This document shows positions 54,643-62,928 of a DNA stretch of 64,000 nt, in pieces. A program made the translations under genes and the position numbers. Location of the stretch: contig JAUXZS010000014.1 in assembly GCA_030692515.1 (NCBI GenBank), forward strand, positions 18,479 to 82,478, given 5' to 3'. Position 1 is the stretch's first letter; each line of letters begins with the position of its first letter. This stretch comes from Bacteroidota bacterium. Lineage in GTDB: Bacteria > Bacteroidota > Bacteroidia > B-17B0 > Aurantibacillaceae. The notes below the pieces were generated by a model. That model ran no database searches. It was not told where the DNA came from and saw only the letters and a program-made list of their open reading frames with translations.

Positions 54643-55041
54643 ATGGAAGTAGTAGGAACACTAAAAGCAAAATTCGATACTCAAAAAGTGAGTGATCGTT
54701 TTCAAAAACGCGAATTTGTATTAACAACAGAAGCAAACACGCCTTACCCGCAACACGTTAGCTTTCAAGTTACACAAGACAAATGCACCATCTTAGATCA
54801 ATTTGGTGATGGCGAAGAAATTAAAGTTCAATTTAATTTACGTGGCCGCGAATGGAACGGACCACAAGGAATTAAATATTTTAACACGCTTGAAGCTTGG
54901 CGTATTGAGAAAGTACAAGGAGGAAATACCTCTGCGCCAACTTCTCAAAACACAAACCAAGCATCAAACAACAGCATTAACACTTCTTCGGCACCTGTAT
55001 TTACAGGTAATGCAGGAGATAATGATGATTTACCGTTCTAA
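54643..55041 (+). CDS. DUF3127 protein with SSB-like acidic tip
   Basis: 132 residues. The DUF3127 domain (~1-90: MEVVGTLKAKFDTQKVSDRF, KREFVLTTEANTPYPQHVSF, GREWNGPQGIKYFNTLEAWRI) is a small OB-like beta barrel by family knowledge. A Ser/Asn/Gln/Thr-rich linker (~95-120) leads to the very end DNDDLPF. This closely copies single-stranded DNA-binding protein layout: OB fold, flexible linker, acidic tip with terminal Pro-Phe. It could therefore bind nucleic acid and recruit partner proteins; this is inference, and the family is officially of unknown function. Confidence 0.87.
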   Translation: MEVVGTLKAKFDTQKVSDRFQKREFVLTTEANTPYPQHVSFQVTQDKCTILDQFGDGEEIKVQFNLRGREWNGPQGIKYFNTLEAWRIEKVQGGNTSAPTSQNTNQASNNSINTSSAPVFTGNAGDNDDLPF

Positions 55042-55058
55042 ACAAGAACTCATTTAAC

Positions 55059-55118
55059 TGTCATTCTGAACGTTAGTGAAGAATCTGAACTCAAGATTCC
55101 TCCTACGTCGGAATGACA
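55059..55118. repeat. REP-like palindrome (TGTCATTCTGA...TCGGAATGACA)
   Basis: The ends TGTCATTCTGA and TCGGAATGACA pair with one mismatch, and inner AAGAATCT/AGATTCCT pair too. The motif type (GTCATTC..GAATGAC) resembles the core of the two ~110-bp repeats. It lies between DUF3127 and the asparaginase gene and includes an early in-frame ATG (55113) that is not used as the start. Confidence 0.65.
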
Positions 55119-55127
55119 TTTTTAATC

Positions 55128-56162
55128 ATGACTAAACAAAAAAAATCATCTGTCCTTTTAATTTATACCGGTGGTACCATTGGTATGATGCAAGATGTTA
55201 TAAGTGGAGAATTAAGACCTTTTGATTTTAAATCCTTAACCAAACAAATTCCTGAATTAAATAAGTTTGATATTGAGTTATCATCTATTGCTTTTAAAAA
55301 ACCGATAGACTCTTCAAACATGCATCCAAAAGTTTGGATAGACTTGGCAAACATAATTAAGAATAATTATAAAAAGTACGATGGCTTTGTAATACTTCAC
55401 GGTTCGGATACAATGAGTTTTACAGCGAGTGCTTTAAGTTTTATGCTTGAAAATTTAAACAAACCTGTAATATTAACAGGCTCGCAATTACCAATTGGCA
55501 TAATTAGAACTGATGGAAAAGAAAATTTAATAACGGCTATTGAAATTGCGGGCACTCTGGAAAAAGGAAAGCCGGCTGTTAATGAAGTGTGTATTTATTT
55601 TGAATATAAATTATATAGAGGAAATCGTACTTTTAAATATAACAGTTCGCACTTTGACGCTTTTAAATCGCCCAACTACCCTGCTCTAGCAGAGGCTGGT
55701 GTAGAAATTAAGTATAACAAAGCTGCTGTTTTAAAACCAACATCAAAGACATTAAAAATTCATACCTCTTTAGATAACGATATAGCTGTTTTAAAATTAT
55801 TTCCGGGCATAAGTAAAAAAATTACTTCAGCCATAATAAATTCGAGCGGTATAAAAGCAATTATCTTAGAAACCTTTGGCGCAGGAAATGCAACAACAGA
55901 ACCTTGGTTTATAAATGAATTAAAAAAAGCAATTAACAAAGGCATTATTATTTTAAACATTACACAATGTTTAGAAGGAATAGTAATACAAGGCAAATAC
56001 GAAACAAGCTCGCAGTTAAAAAAATTAGGAGTAATAAGCGGCGCCGATATGACTTTTGAAAGTGCTGTTACAAAATTAATGTTCTTATTAGGACAAAATA
56101 TATCTACAAAAGAAATTTCAAAATTGCTTCCTAAAGATTTAAGAGGCGAATTAACAAGTTAA
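55128..56162 (+). CDS. ansA: Type I L-asparaginase
   Basis: 344 residues from the ATG at 55128. It has the two asparaginase motifs: YTGGTIGM (13-20, with the Thr nucleophile) and ILHGSDTMSFTA (90-100). LTGSQLPIG and KENLITAIEIAG are typical of the cytosolic type I enzyme, and no signal peptide is present. It hydrolyses asparagine to aspartate and ammonia. An earlier ATG lies within a repeat and adds only five codons, so it is rejected. Confidence 0.93.
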   Translation: MTKQKKSSVLLIYTGGTIGMMQDVISGELRPFDFKSLTKQIPELNKFDIELSSIAFKKPIDSSNMHPKVWIDLANIIKNNYKKYDGFVILHGSDTMSFTASALSFMLENLNKPVILTGSQLPIGIIRTDGKENLITAIEIAGTLEKGKPAVNEVCIYFEYKLYRGNRTFKYNSSHFDAFKSPNYPALAEAGVEIKYNKAAVLKPTSKTLKIHTSLDNDIAVLKLFPGISKKITSAIINSSGIKAIILETFGAGNATTEPWFINELKKAINKGIIILNITQCLEGIVIQGKYETSSQLKKLGVISGADMTFESAVTKLMFLLGQNISTKEISKLLPKDLRGELTS

Positions 56163-56242
56163 AAATAATACTAATAATCACTTTAACAGATTAGATTCTC
56201 TTAAGAACTTAAAGTGAATAATAAAAAGAAATAAAATAATAT

Positions 56243-57616
56243 ATGAAAGTTTGTAAAAATATTCTAGAAACAATAGGTAATACACCTCTAGTAAGAATCA
56301 ATAAAATAACAAAAGATTTTCCTTGCGATGTATACGCCAAAGTAGAGACTTTTAATCCAGGCAACTCTATTAAAGATAGAATGGCAATAAAAATGATTGA
56401 AGACGCAGAAAAAGACGGGCGCTTAAAACCGGGAGGAACAATTATTGAAGGAACCAGTGGTAATACCGGAATGGGTTTAGCAATTGGCGCTGTTATTAAA
56501 GGTTACAAATGTATTTTTACAACAACAGATAAACAAAGTAAAGAAAAAGTAGATGCTTTAAGAGCATTTGGCGCAGAAGTAATTGTTTGCCCAACCGACG
56601 TTGAGCCTGAAGATCCACGCTCATACTATTCTGTTTCATCACGCTTGGTAAATGAAATTCCTAATGCTTGGAAGCCGAATCAATATGATAATTTAAGTAA
56701 CTCAACAGCTCATTACCAACAAACCGGACCGGAAATTTGGGATCAAACAGATGGAAAAATTACACATTTAGTAGTTGGAGTTGGTACAGGTGGAACAATA
56801 TCTGGAACTGGAAAATATTTAAAAGAAAAAAATCCTAACATCAAAGTTTTAGGAATTGACACTTACGGTTCGGTATTTAAGAAATACAAGGAAACCGGCA
56901 TTTTTGATAAAAATGAAATTTATCCTTACATCACCGAAGGAATTGGTGAAGATTTTTTACCTGAAAATGTAGACTTTGCCATTATTGATCATTTTGAAAA
57001 AGTAACCGATAAAGATGCGGCAATTATGACCCGCCGTATACCAAAAGAAGAAGCCATTTTTGCCGGAAACAGTGCTGGTTCCGCAATGGCAGGAATTGTT
57101 CAAATGAAAGATATGTTTAAAAAAGGCGATGTGGTTGTGGTTATTTTTCATGACCACGGTACGCGTTACATGGGTAAAATGTTTAACGATGACTGGATGC
57201 GCGACCGTAACTTTTTAGAAGTTACAAAACCAAAAGCAATAGATTTAGTTGCCAACCATAAAAACCAAAAATTATTAAGCATAGATGTGGATGCTACAAT
57301 TAACGAAGCGTTAGGCATTTTAAGTAAATATTCTATATCGCAAATTCCAGTAACTGACAATGGAGAATATGTTGGATCGATAAACGATAATTACATTTTC
57401 GGGAAACTAATGGCGAATAACGACATTAAGAGTCAAACGGTGAAAAGTTTAATGCAAGCCCCCTTCCCTATTGTTGGCGAAAAAGCACCAATAGAAGAAG
57501 TAAGTAAATTAATTACAAAAGATAACAATGCTGTTTTATTGCGCGATTTGGGAGGAAATATGCACATAATAACAAAGCATGATATTATTGAGGCAGTTGC
57601 AAAAATGGGAAATTAA
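56243..57616 (+). CDS. Cystathionine beta-synthase-like PLP enzyme with CBS domain pair
   Basis: 457 residues. The fold-type II PLP domain (~1-325) has the PLP Lys44 (NPGNSIKDRMAIKM), the SGNTG loop (GTSGNTGMGLA), GVGTGGTISGTGKYL (phosphate loop) and a later Ser/Pro PLP ring region. Two CBS motifs follow (~335-457: INEALGILSKYSISQIPVTDNGEYVGSI and KHDIIEAVAKMG). No N-terminal haem domain is present. It condenses serine or O-acetylserine with homocysteine or sulfide; cysteine synthase activity is an alternative. The tandem CBS pair is usually regulatory, binding adenosyl ligands. Confidence 0.9.
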   Translation: MKVCKNILETIGNTPLVRINKITKDFPCDVYAKVETFNPGNSIKDRMAIKMIEDAEKDGRLKPGGTIIEGTSGNTGMGLAIGAVIKGYKCIFTTTDKQSKEKVDALRAFGAEVIVCPTDVEPEDPRSYYSVSSRLVNEIPNAWKPNQYDNLSNSTAHYQQTGPEIWDQTDGKITHLVVGVGTGGTISGTGKYLKEKNPNIKVLGIDTYGSVFKKYKETGIFDKNEIYPYITEGIGEDFLPENVDFAIIDHFEKVTDKDAAIMTRRIPKEEAIFAGNSAGSAMAGIVQMKDMFKKGDVVVVIFHDHGTRYMGKMFNDDWMRDRNFLEVTKPKAIDLVANHKNQKLLSIDVDATINEALGILSKYSISQIPVTDNGEYVGSINDNYIFGKLMANNDIKSQTVKSLMQAPFPIVGEKAPIEEVSKLITKDNNAVLLRDLGGNMHIITKHDIIEAVAKMGN

Positions 57617-57827
57617 ATTTTATCTAATAAATCAGAACAAAATTGTTCAGTCGCAACTATTTTACGGTCCTTAGTAAAGTCTATTCATAGAAATATACGT
57701 CTATCGCTGTTTTCGATAAATTTTATCCAAGAGTCAATATCGTCTTCTGTCGATATTACTGTGCATTTAAAGATGTCGAGGCTAAGATCATAGTTACTCG
57801 GCAAAAAGATTGAAGAAAAAGTCCAAA
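57617..57827 (-). other. Gene-free gap with a possible decayed gene end on the minus strand
   Basis: On the minus strand the frame ending at TGA 57685-57687 reads a plausible protein end (SLDIFKCTVISTEDDIDSW, then IKFIENSDRRIFL) but has no start codon before the next gene's stop. It looks like the remains of a longer gene. Confidence is low. Confidence 0.25.
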
Positions 57828-58034
57828 TTATTTCTTTTTTTTATTTCCTTTTCCTGAATTGCCTGAGTTACCTGGGTTTTTATTAGTACTGTTTGGATTA
57901 TGCGGGTTTTTGGGATTTTTGTACCAACCCTTATGCTTGCCGTTGTCTTTTTTATAGAAAACAACGCATGATGTTTGGCTCAGCATTAGAGCTGATAGTA
58001 ACGATATTAGAGCAATAGTTTTAATTGTTTTCAT
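57828..58034 (-). CDS. Small Gly/Asn/Lys-rich lipoprotein
   Basis: 68 residues. MKTIKTIALISLLSALMLSQ leads to the lipobox QTSC (Cys23). The mature protein is short and basic (DNGKHKGWYKNPKNPHNPN, then STNKNPGNSGNSGKGNKKKK), with low complexity and a KNPKNPHNPN repeat. Similar small His/Lys/Pro-rich lipoproteins are common in this phylum. Function unknown. Confidence 0.7.
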   Translation of the reverse strand: MKTIKTIALISLLSALMLSQTSCVVFYKKDNGKHKGWYKNPKNPHNPNSTNKNPGNSGNSGKGNKKKK

Positions 58035-58097
58035 TTGTATTGTTTTTAAATGTTTAAATATTATAAGTGAAATAAAGTAGGGTTATTGGAACCAGGC

Positions 58098-58472
58098 TTA
58101 CTCTGGTTTCATTGGAATCACTTCTCCTTTCACAATTAATAAGCAGTTAGATTTAATATCCTTTTCTTTTATTGCGTTTGTGGTCCACCCTATAGGGTAA
58201 TATACGGTTTTTGTATCAACTTTTTCAATTAATAAATAATCTGCTAAAAAGAAATTTTTAAGGTAAGAGTTTGTTTTTATTACTTCAAAAAACCTTTTAT
58301 TGTTTGCGCCTTCTTTTATATATGTTATTTTAAAAAGCGCTTCCAGATCTTTAGCCTTGTATAAGTCATTTTTAATAACCTCGACCTTATCATCCATATA
58401 AACAGTATTTTCAGTACCGATAAAAGATTGTATGCTCACAAATATGCTTAGTAAAATAATGGCTGTTTTCAT
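58098..58472 (-). CDS. Small exported protein of unknown function
   Basis: 124 residues. The signal peptide (MKTAIILLSIFVSIQSFIG) is followed by a mixed alpha/beta domain without Cys pairs (VIKNDLYKAKDLEALFKITYIKEGANNKRFFEVI, KVDTKTVYYPIGWTTNAIKEKDIKSNCLLIVKGEV). It is transcribed in the same direction as the preceding lipoprotein but separated by 63 bases. Family not recognised. Confidence 0.6.
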   Translation of the reverse strand: MKTAIILLSIFVSIQSFIGTENTVYMDDKVEVIKNDLYKAKDLEALFKITYIKEGANNKRFFEVIKTNSYLKNFFLADYLLIEKVDTKTVYYPIGWTTNAIKEKDIKSNCLLIVKGEVIPMKPE

Positions 58473-58748
58473 AACGTTAGTTTTAAAGGTTAATGTTTTA
58501 TTATCTCACATTTTTAGAATAATATAATTTTAAAAATTTAAAACTTAGGCCAGCAGTTATGTATGAGAAGCCAACCAGCCGCTACTTCAAGCATTAAAAT
58601 ATTTTTGCGGTTTTCGCGTTTTAATTATTATAGGTTTATTCTTAAGGTGTCCTTTTGCCGAGCCTTCACAAAACTGTTGCCTTATTTTTTAGTAACATTT
58701 ATTAATCCTTCAAAAAAACAGAGGGAAACCGGAAGTAAAGTATTATCA
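58473..58748. other. Gene-free gap
   Basis: No coding character or repeat family is obvious. It separates the small exported protein from the anti-sigma-like protein. Confidence 0.4.
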
Positions 58749-59279
58749 TTAAATATTTCCAACTTCAGGCTGCCTTTTAATCTTGGTTCTGTAAATCATT
58801 AAAATATAGTCTCTGACTATTAAATGCTTTTTGGTTTGAAAAAAATGGTTGACCAATTCGAGCGCAATAAAACCTACAATAATTGATAACAAACCTTGCA
58901 GCCATTCGGGCGCATCGTTAACTACTACTTTTTTTCTTCCGGCTAATCCAAAAAGATTTTTAAGACTTTTTCTTTCTAAGACATGATGCGAAAACATAAG
59001 AGTAACCCACATGCCGACCAAAAAACCAATAAAATTACCAATGGCCTTTTTTATAATAAAATCCTTTATTCTTTTTTTGGAAAACCTTTCGAGTAAAGTA
59101 ACTGGGCGCAGATGAGAATCAATTACCTCTAAGCCTTCCCATAATTTTTTCGTTTTATCAAATAGGTCTTTGTTACTTTGGTTTTCGTTTAACCATTTCA
59201 AAAAAACTTCCGACTCTTGCGAAGTCGAATCGCCAGAGAGATGTTTTGATAACATTAGCCATATTCTTGAATCCTTCAT
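58749..59279 (-). CDS. Membrane protein with anti-sigma-like (FecR N-terminal type) start
   Basis: 176 residues. Residues 1-60 (RIWLMLSKHLSGDSTSQESEVFLKWLNENQSNKDLFDKTKKLWEG) match the usual start of Bacteroidota FecR-type anti-sigma factors: L..hLsGe.s..E...f..Wl..n..n..lf. In those proteins a single helix and a periplasmic FecR domain follow. Here two hydrophobic segments (~78-100, GNFIGFLVGMWVTLMF; ~125-147, LLSIIVGFIALELV) are joined by a basic loop, and the end is a short basic tail (RDYILMIYRTKIKRQPEVGNI). There is no FecR domain and no sigma factor gene beside it. Confidence 0.7.
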   Translation of the reverse strand: MKDSRIWLMLSKHLSGDSTSQESEVFLKWLNENQSNKDLFDKTKKLWEGLEVIDSHLRPVTLLERFSKKRIKDFIIKKAIGNFIGFLVGMWVTLMFSHHVLERKSLKNLFGLAGRKKVVVNDAPEWLQGLLSIIVGFIALELVNHFFQTKKHLIVRDYILMIYRTKIKRQPEVGNI

Positions 59280-59546
59280 AGTGTTTTAATTGTATTACTG
59301 TTTTTTTAGTTTATTAAGAAACTTCATTACTTCTTCATCGGGCCTATTATCTTTACCTTGATTTAAATTTTTCCACCAAAAAGATTTGCTTATGTTCTTT
59401 TCTATTAGCAAACTTGCGTTTTATTAAACTTACTCTGTCTATACCTCCAAAATTTATTAAAAGTCTAAATGTTTTTTAATCTTTTGTAAAATAGGTTCTG
59501 AGTAAACCGAAGCGACAACTTTGTTTTCTATATCAGCAGGGCTTAA
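59280..59546 (-). other. Gap with two short coding-like fragments
   Basis: Minus-strand frames at 59295-59411 (ending NQGKDNRPDEEVMKFLNKLK) and 59457-59546 (PADIENKVVASVYSEPILQK) read like protein ends but have no good starts. They may be decayed gene remains between the anti-sigma-like and lipoprotein genes. Confidence 0.25.
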
Positions 59547-59975
59547 TTAAACGGGCGAAAAAACAACAATACGAAAAACTGTTGTAAGAGGTTCGGGCGG
59601 CGGGCCATTGTGAATTTTCGAATATTTTAAATGAAGCAACCCGGGTTGAGTACTTTGCTCCATAAAAACACTACCAACTGCATAAGGTAAACTCCACCAC
59701 TGTGTTCCAATTTTCATGTACACCTTAATTTCCCCTTTTAACATCACATCACTTGTGATCTCCGGAAAATAAATTTTGTTTGCATACCAACCCCCGTTAA
59801 ATGTCCATGAATTTGGATATACGGTGAATGTCCGTTCAAATTGTTTTAAGTTTCCTTTTCCGCCGGGCGTGCCCTTATCTCCTTGTGGACCTGCCACATT
59901 TTTCTTGCAGGAACTAAATACAAGAAACAAAAAGAGAATTAAAAGGTTAAAGGTTTTTATATTCAAATTTATCAT
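59547..59975 (-). CDS. Lipoprotein with short collagen-like motif
   Basis: 142 residues. The lipoprotein signal has its lipobox FSSC at Cys23. Residues ~29-41 (GPQGDKGTPGGKG) are four Gly-X-Y triplets. A beta domain follows (FERTFTVYPNSWTFNGGWYANKIYFPEI, VMLKGEIKVYMKIGTQWWSLPYAVGS, VFRIVVFSPV). It is adjacent to, and a tandem paralogue of, the 59992-60441 lipoprotein: both have signal, Gly-X-Y patch, then the same strand plan ending in FRIVVFSPV/FRMVIISEL. Function unknown. Confidence 0.8.
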   Translation of the reverse strand: MINLNIKTFNLLILFLFLVFSSCKKNVAGPQGDKGTPGGKGNLKQFERTFTVYPNSWTFNGGWYANKIYFPEITSDVMLKGEIKVYMKIGTQWWSLPYAVGSVFMEQSTQPGLLHLKYSKIHNGPPPEPLTTVFRIVVFSPV

Positions 59976-59991
59976 GACATGTTTTTAACTA

Positions 59992-60441
59992 TTACAGTTC
60001 AGATATAATGACCATTCGAAAATTTGCCGTCGCTGGTGCTGGCGGCGCTGGACTACCTTCGATATTAATAAAGTTTAAATAAAGATGGCCAACATCAAAG
60101 CCGCATTGTGTAAAGAGATCGCCCTGATCATAAGGCAACTCATTCCACACGGTTCCATTTTGCTTATATACTTTTACAGTTCCTTTATCAACTACTTTTT
60201 GTGTGAGTTCAGGAAAGTTAAGTGTGGCATTTTGACTCGCAGTTGCCGTGTCTACAACCCATAACTCTGTATTCACAATAAAAATATTAGTAGATGTAAT
60301 ATTAGCGTTGCCGCCTATTCCCGGGTCGCCGGCTTCGCCTTTCGGACCATGGATTTCTTGCTTTTTACAGGCAGTAAATGAAATGCCTATGAAAAATATC
60401 AATGCACCAATTAGTTTAATGAGTATTTTCGATTTGTTCAT
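59992..60441 (-). CDS. Lipoprotein with short collagen-like motif (tandem paralogue)
   Basis: 149 residues. The lipobox FTAC (Cys25) is followed at ~32-44 by GPKGEAGDPGIGG (Gly-X-Y). The domain has NIFIVNTELWVVDTATASQNATLNFPEL, VVDKGTVKVYKQNGTVWNELPYDQG and FRMVIISEL. It has the same plan as the next lipoprotein, 16 bases downstream. The pair probably arose by duplication and diverged strongly outside the strand anchors. Possibly surface exposed. Confidence 0.8.
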   Translation of the reverse strand: MNKSKILIKLIGALIFFIGISFTACKKQEIHGPKGEAGDPGIGGNANITSTNIFIVNTELWVVDTATASQNATLNFPELTQKVVDKGTVKVYKQNGTVWNELPYDQGDLFTQCGFDVGHLYLNFINIEGSPAPPAPATANFRMVIISEL

Positions 60442-60839
60442 TTCGCTGGTTTTAAAACAAATTTAAACAAAAATTGCAATGCTTTGAGAATTGTGTCTAA
60501 TTATTAAAGTCCGTGAATTTCTTTTGCTTTTTTCCAATTCTTAAGTAGTCCTGCTGACAGTATTTGAAAAATGAAAAAGCTAAAAATGTTTCATATTATC
60601 TTTTGTCTAGCGGAATTTCGTTTGCCAACTTACCTATAACAAGTTGGGGCTTTGCGTTGGCGAGCTTGTGGAACGCTCAACTGTGTACCCACACTATGTT
60701 TAATAGTTGCACAACTGTTTCTATTCGCACTGCCTGCCTACTAAGGCTAAACCCTTGTTAGCGGCTGGCGATTCTGTCCCACAAAGCAAAACTGTCTATG
60801 TTAGAAAATAAATTTCATCTACCGTATAGCTGTTGAACA
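60442..60839. repeat. Gene-free gap with attC-like imperfect palindrome (element 1)
   Basis: About 400 bases without a gene. On the plus strand CCTATAACAAGTTGGGGCTT (60633-60652) pairs imperfectly with AAACCCTTGTTAGCG (60750-60764), so the outer ends CTATAACAAG and CTTGTTAG pair across about 110 bases. Inner GC-rich arms also match. It lies next to the histidine kinase gene end and resembles the elements at 62691-62928 and 63506-63603 in its CCTATAAC end. Confidence 0.5.
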
Positions 60840-62690
60840 TTATCTTTTTATTGCTAGCTCAACTATTTTTTTATGCAGTTGTTTTTCGTCTATAGGTTTA
60901 GAAATGTGTCCATTCATTCCAACTGCTTTACATTTCTCTAAATCTGCCATTGTAACATCGGCAGTTAAAGCGATAATGGGAATTGTAGACTTCATTTTGT
61001 TGCGGATGTATTCGGTAGCCTCAATCCCGCTCATTACTGGCATTTGTATATCCATTAAAATAATATCATAAGAACTAGTTTGTAATTTTTCAATAGCCAC
61101 TTTTCCGTTTTCTGCAAAATCGTATTCAAATCCAAATTCATCCAATATAATTCGTAACAATAATTGATTTAGAGGAGTATCTTCTACCGCTAATATTTTT
61201 ATTTTTTCAACTTCAACATTTATTTCAGGAATTGGTGATTCGCTTTCAATTTTTGAGTTCGTTTTTTTAAAACTTAAAGCAAAACAAAAAGTTGAGCCTT
61301 CATTTATTTTACTTTTTACACTAATCGTTCCGCTCTGTCCTTCCACCAACTGTTTAACAATTGCAAGACCAAGACCTGTTCCGCCGTATTGCCTTGCAGT
61401 GCTACTGTTTGCTTGTTGAAAGCTTTCAAAAAGAGTCGGAATCATATTTTCATCAAATCCAATTCCTGTGTCAGAAACAACAAATTCGATAGTCACCTTT
61501 TCTTCGCTTGAATCAGTTAGCCTGATGCCCACTGTAATCTTGCCTGTAGAAGTGAACTTAATAGCATTACTGATTAAATTCAATATTATTTGATTTAAAC
61601 GAACAGAATCGCCAATTAAAACTTTTGGAATTTTTGTATCGTAATCTATTACCAATTTTAAATTCTTTTCTTGAAATTTCAAATCAAATAAATGTAACAT
61701 TGCTCTAATATCCACTTCCATTTCGAATTCATTTTCTTCAAAAGTCATTTTACCCGCATCAACTTTTGCCAGATCAAGTATATCATTAACGAGAATTAAT
61801 AAGGCATCGCTGCTTGTTTTAATTGCATTAATGTATTCTTTTTGTTTGTCGGTTAAGTCTGTTTTCAGAACTACTTTCGAAAACCCAATAATCGCAGTCA
61901 TTGGTGTTCGGATTTCGTGACTCATATTTGCTAAAAACTGCTGTTTTAAAACAGTAGTTATTTGTGATTGTCGTGCAAATTCTACAGCAATTGTTTTTTC
62001 GGTTTCAAGATTAAGGGCCTTGCGTTCCAAAGCATCTTTTTCCATTTGAGAGGCGATGTTTAATCTTGCATTTTTTTGGAAGCTTAAAATGGAGTATATT
62101 AAAAGGCCAAAGCTACCTGCCAATAGAATAATAAAAAGCAAATTTATATTTTGCTTATCCCTATCGTTTATCACTTTTCTTTCTTCAAGTAATTTATATT
62201 CTGTGTTATTAATTTCCTTTAATAACGTTTTTATTTTAGTAGTAATAATTTCCCCATTTTGGGCGAAGGTTGCTTTTTGAATATTGTTTAAATTGTTCGC
62301 GTGATTTTGTATTATTAATTCTACTGAAAAGTTAAATCGTTGATCGAATATGTTCTTCAAAGTATCTACCCGTTGCTGTTGATATATGTCGTCTTCGGTA
62401 AGTCTGCTTAGCTCATTAAAATGTAATTTTATGTTTGGAAGAGAAGCGTAATATGGTTCTAATAAGGATGTATCATTAGTTAGTAAGTAGCCCCGAACGC
62501 CAGTTTGATGATTCACCAAACTCACCAATAAATCATCACTATTCTTTATTACTTGTTGTGTATGCTCTACCAATGCAGTTGAATTAGTATTATTTTTTGC
62601 ATTGGAATAGAAAAGTATAAATATTGAAACCAAAACTCCACTTGCAAATACAACTTTCAAGTAGGGGAATTTTTGTTTTGTTAATTTCAT
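60840..62690 (-). CDS. CHASE3 hybrid sensor histidine kinase/response regulator
   Basis: 616 residues. An N-terminal membrane helix (~12-30), a CHASE3 periplasmic sensor (~38-175: NSDDLLVSLVNHQTGVRGYLLTND) and a second helix (~183-203) are followed by a short coiled coil. The HisKA domain has His258 in NMSHEIRTPMTAIIGF. The HATPase block contains NAIKFT, DTGIGFDENM and GGTGLGLAI. The C-terminal receiver domain has Asp547 (DIILMDIQMPVMSG). The signal is unknown. No separate output regulator is next to it, so phosphotransfer probably goes to a distant protein. It sits between palindromic elements. Confidence 0.93.
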   Translation of the reverse strand: MKLTKQKFPYLKVVFASGVLVSIFILFYSNAKNNTNSTALVEHTQQVIKNSDDLLVSLVNHQTGVRGYLLTNDTSLLEPYYASLPNIKLHFNELSRLTEDDIYQQQRVDTLKNIFDQRFNFSVELIIQNHANNLNNIQKATFAQNGEIITTKIKTLLKEINNTEYKLLEERKVINDRDKQNINLLFIILLAGSFGLLIYSILSFQKNARLNIASQMEKDALERKALNLETEKTIAVEFARQSQITTVLKQQFLANMSHEIRTPMTAIIGFSKVVLKTDLTDKQKEYINAIKTSSDALLILVNDILDLAKVDAGKMTFEENEFEMEVDIRAMLHLFDLKFQEKNLKLVIDYDTKIPKVLIGDSVRLNQIILNLISNAIKFTSTGKITVGIRLTDSSEEKVTIEFVVSDTGIGFDENMIPTLFESFQQANSSTARQYGGTGLGLAIVKQLVEGQSGTISVKSKINEGSTFCFALSFKKTNSKIESESPIPEINVEVEKIKILAVEDTPLNQLLLRIILDEFGFEYDFAENGKVAIEKLQTSSYDIILMDIQMPVMSGIEATEYIRNKMKSTIPIIALTADVTMADLEKCKAVGMNGHISKPIDEKQLHKKIVELAIKR

Positions 62691-62928
62691 CAGTATTAAA
62701 TTAAGCTTAATTAGTTTACTTAAAAGTTATGGTCGTCAATGGCGCTTGACGTTAACGTTTTGGAGCTAAATTTCAGTTTTGGGTTTGAAACTTTTTCTAC
62801 AGAAATATTACTTACAAAGCTAAATGTTTATTGGACATTTGCAAATCAAAAATTAAAAACTTGTCTACCGTGTTTGCAAATGCTTTGTTGTCTGCCCGCA
62901 TTACTGGTAGGTGCTGTTATAGGGCGTT
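62691..62928. repeat. attC-like palindromic element (element 2)
   Basis: On the plus strand it ends with GTAGGTGCTGTTATAGGGCG (62907-62925), immediately next to the stop of the lipoprotein gene. The 13-mer GTAGGTGCTGTTA also occurs at 63587-63599, and GTTATAGGGC is exactly inverted at 63506-63515. Near 62730-62750 a perfect CGTCAA/TTGACG hairpin with six-base loop lies before the histidine kinase start. Confidence 0.55.

Noticed and set aside
60564..60761. 65-residue plus-strand frame in element 1
   Set aside because: The composition is not protein-like and the frame lies across the palindrome arms.
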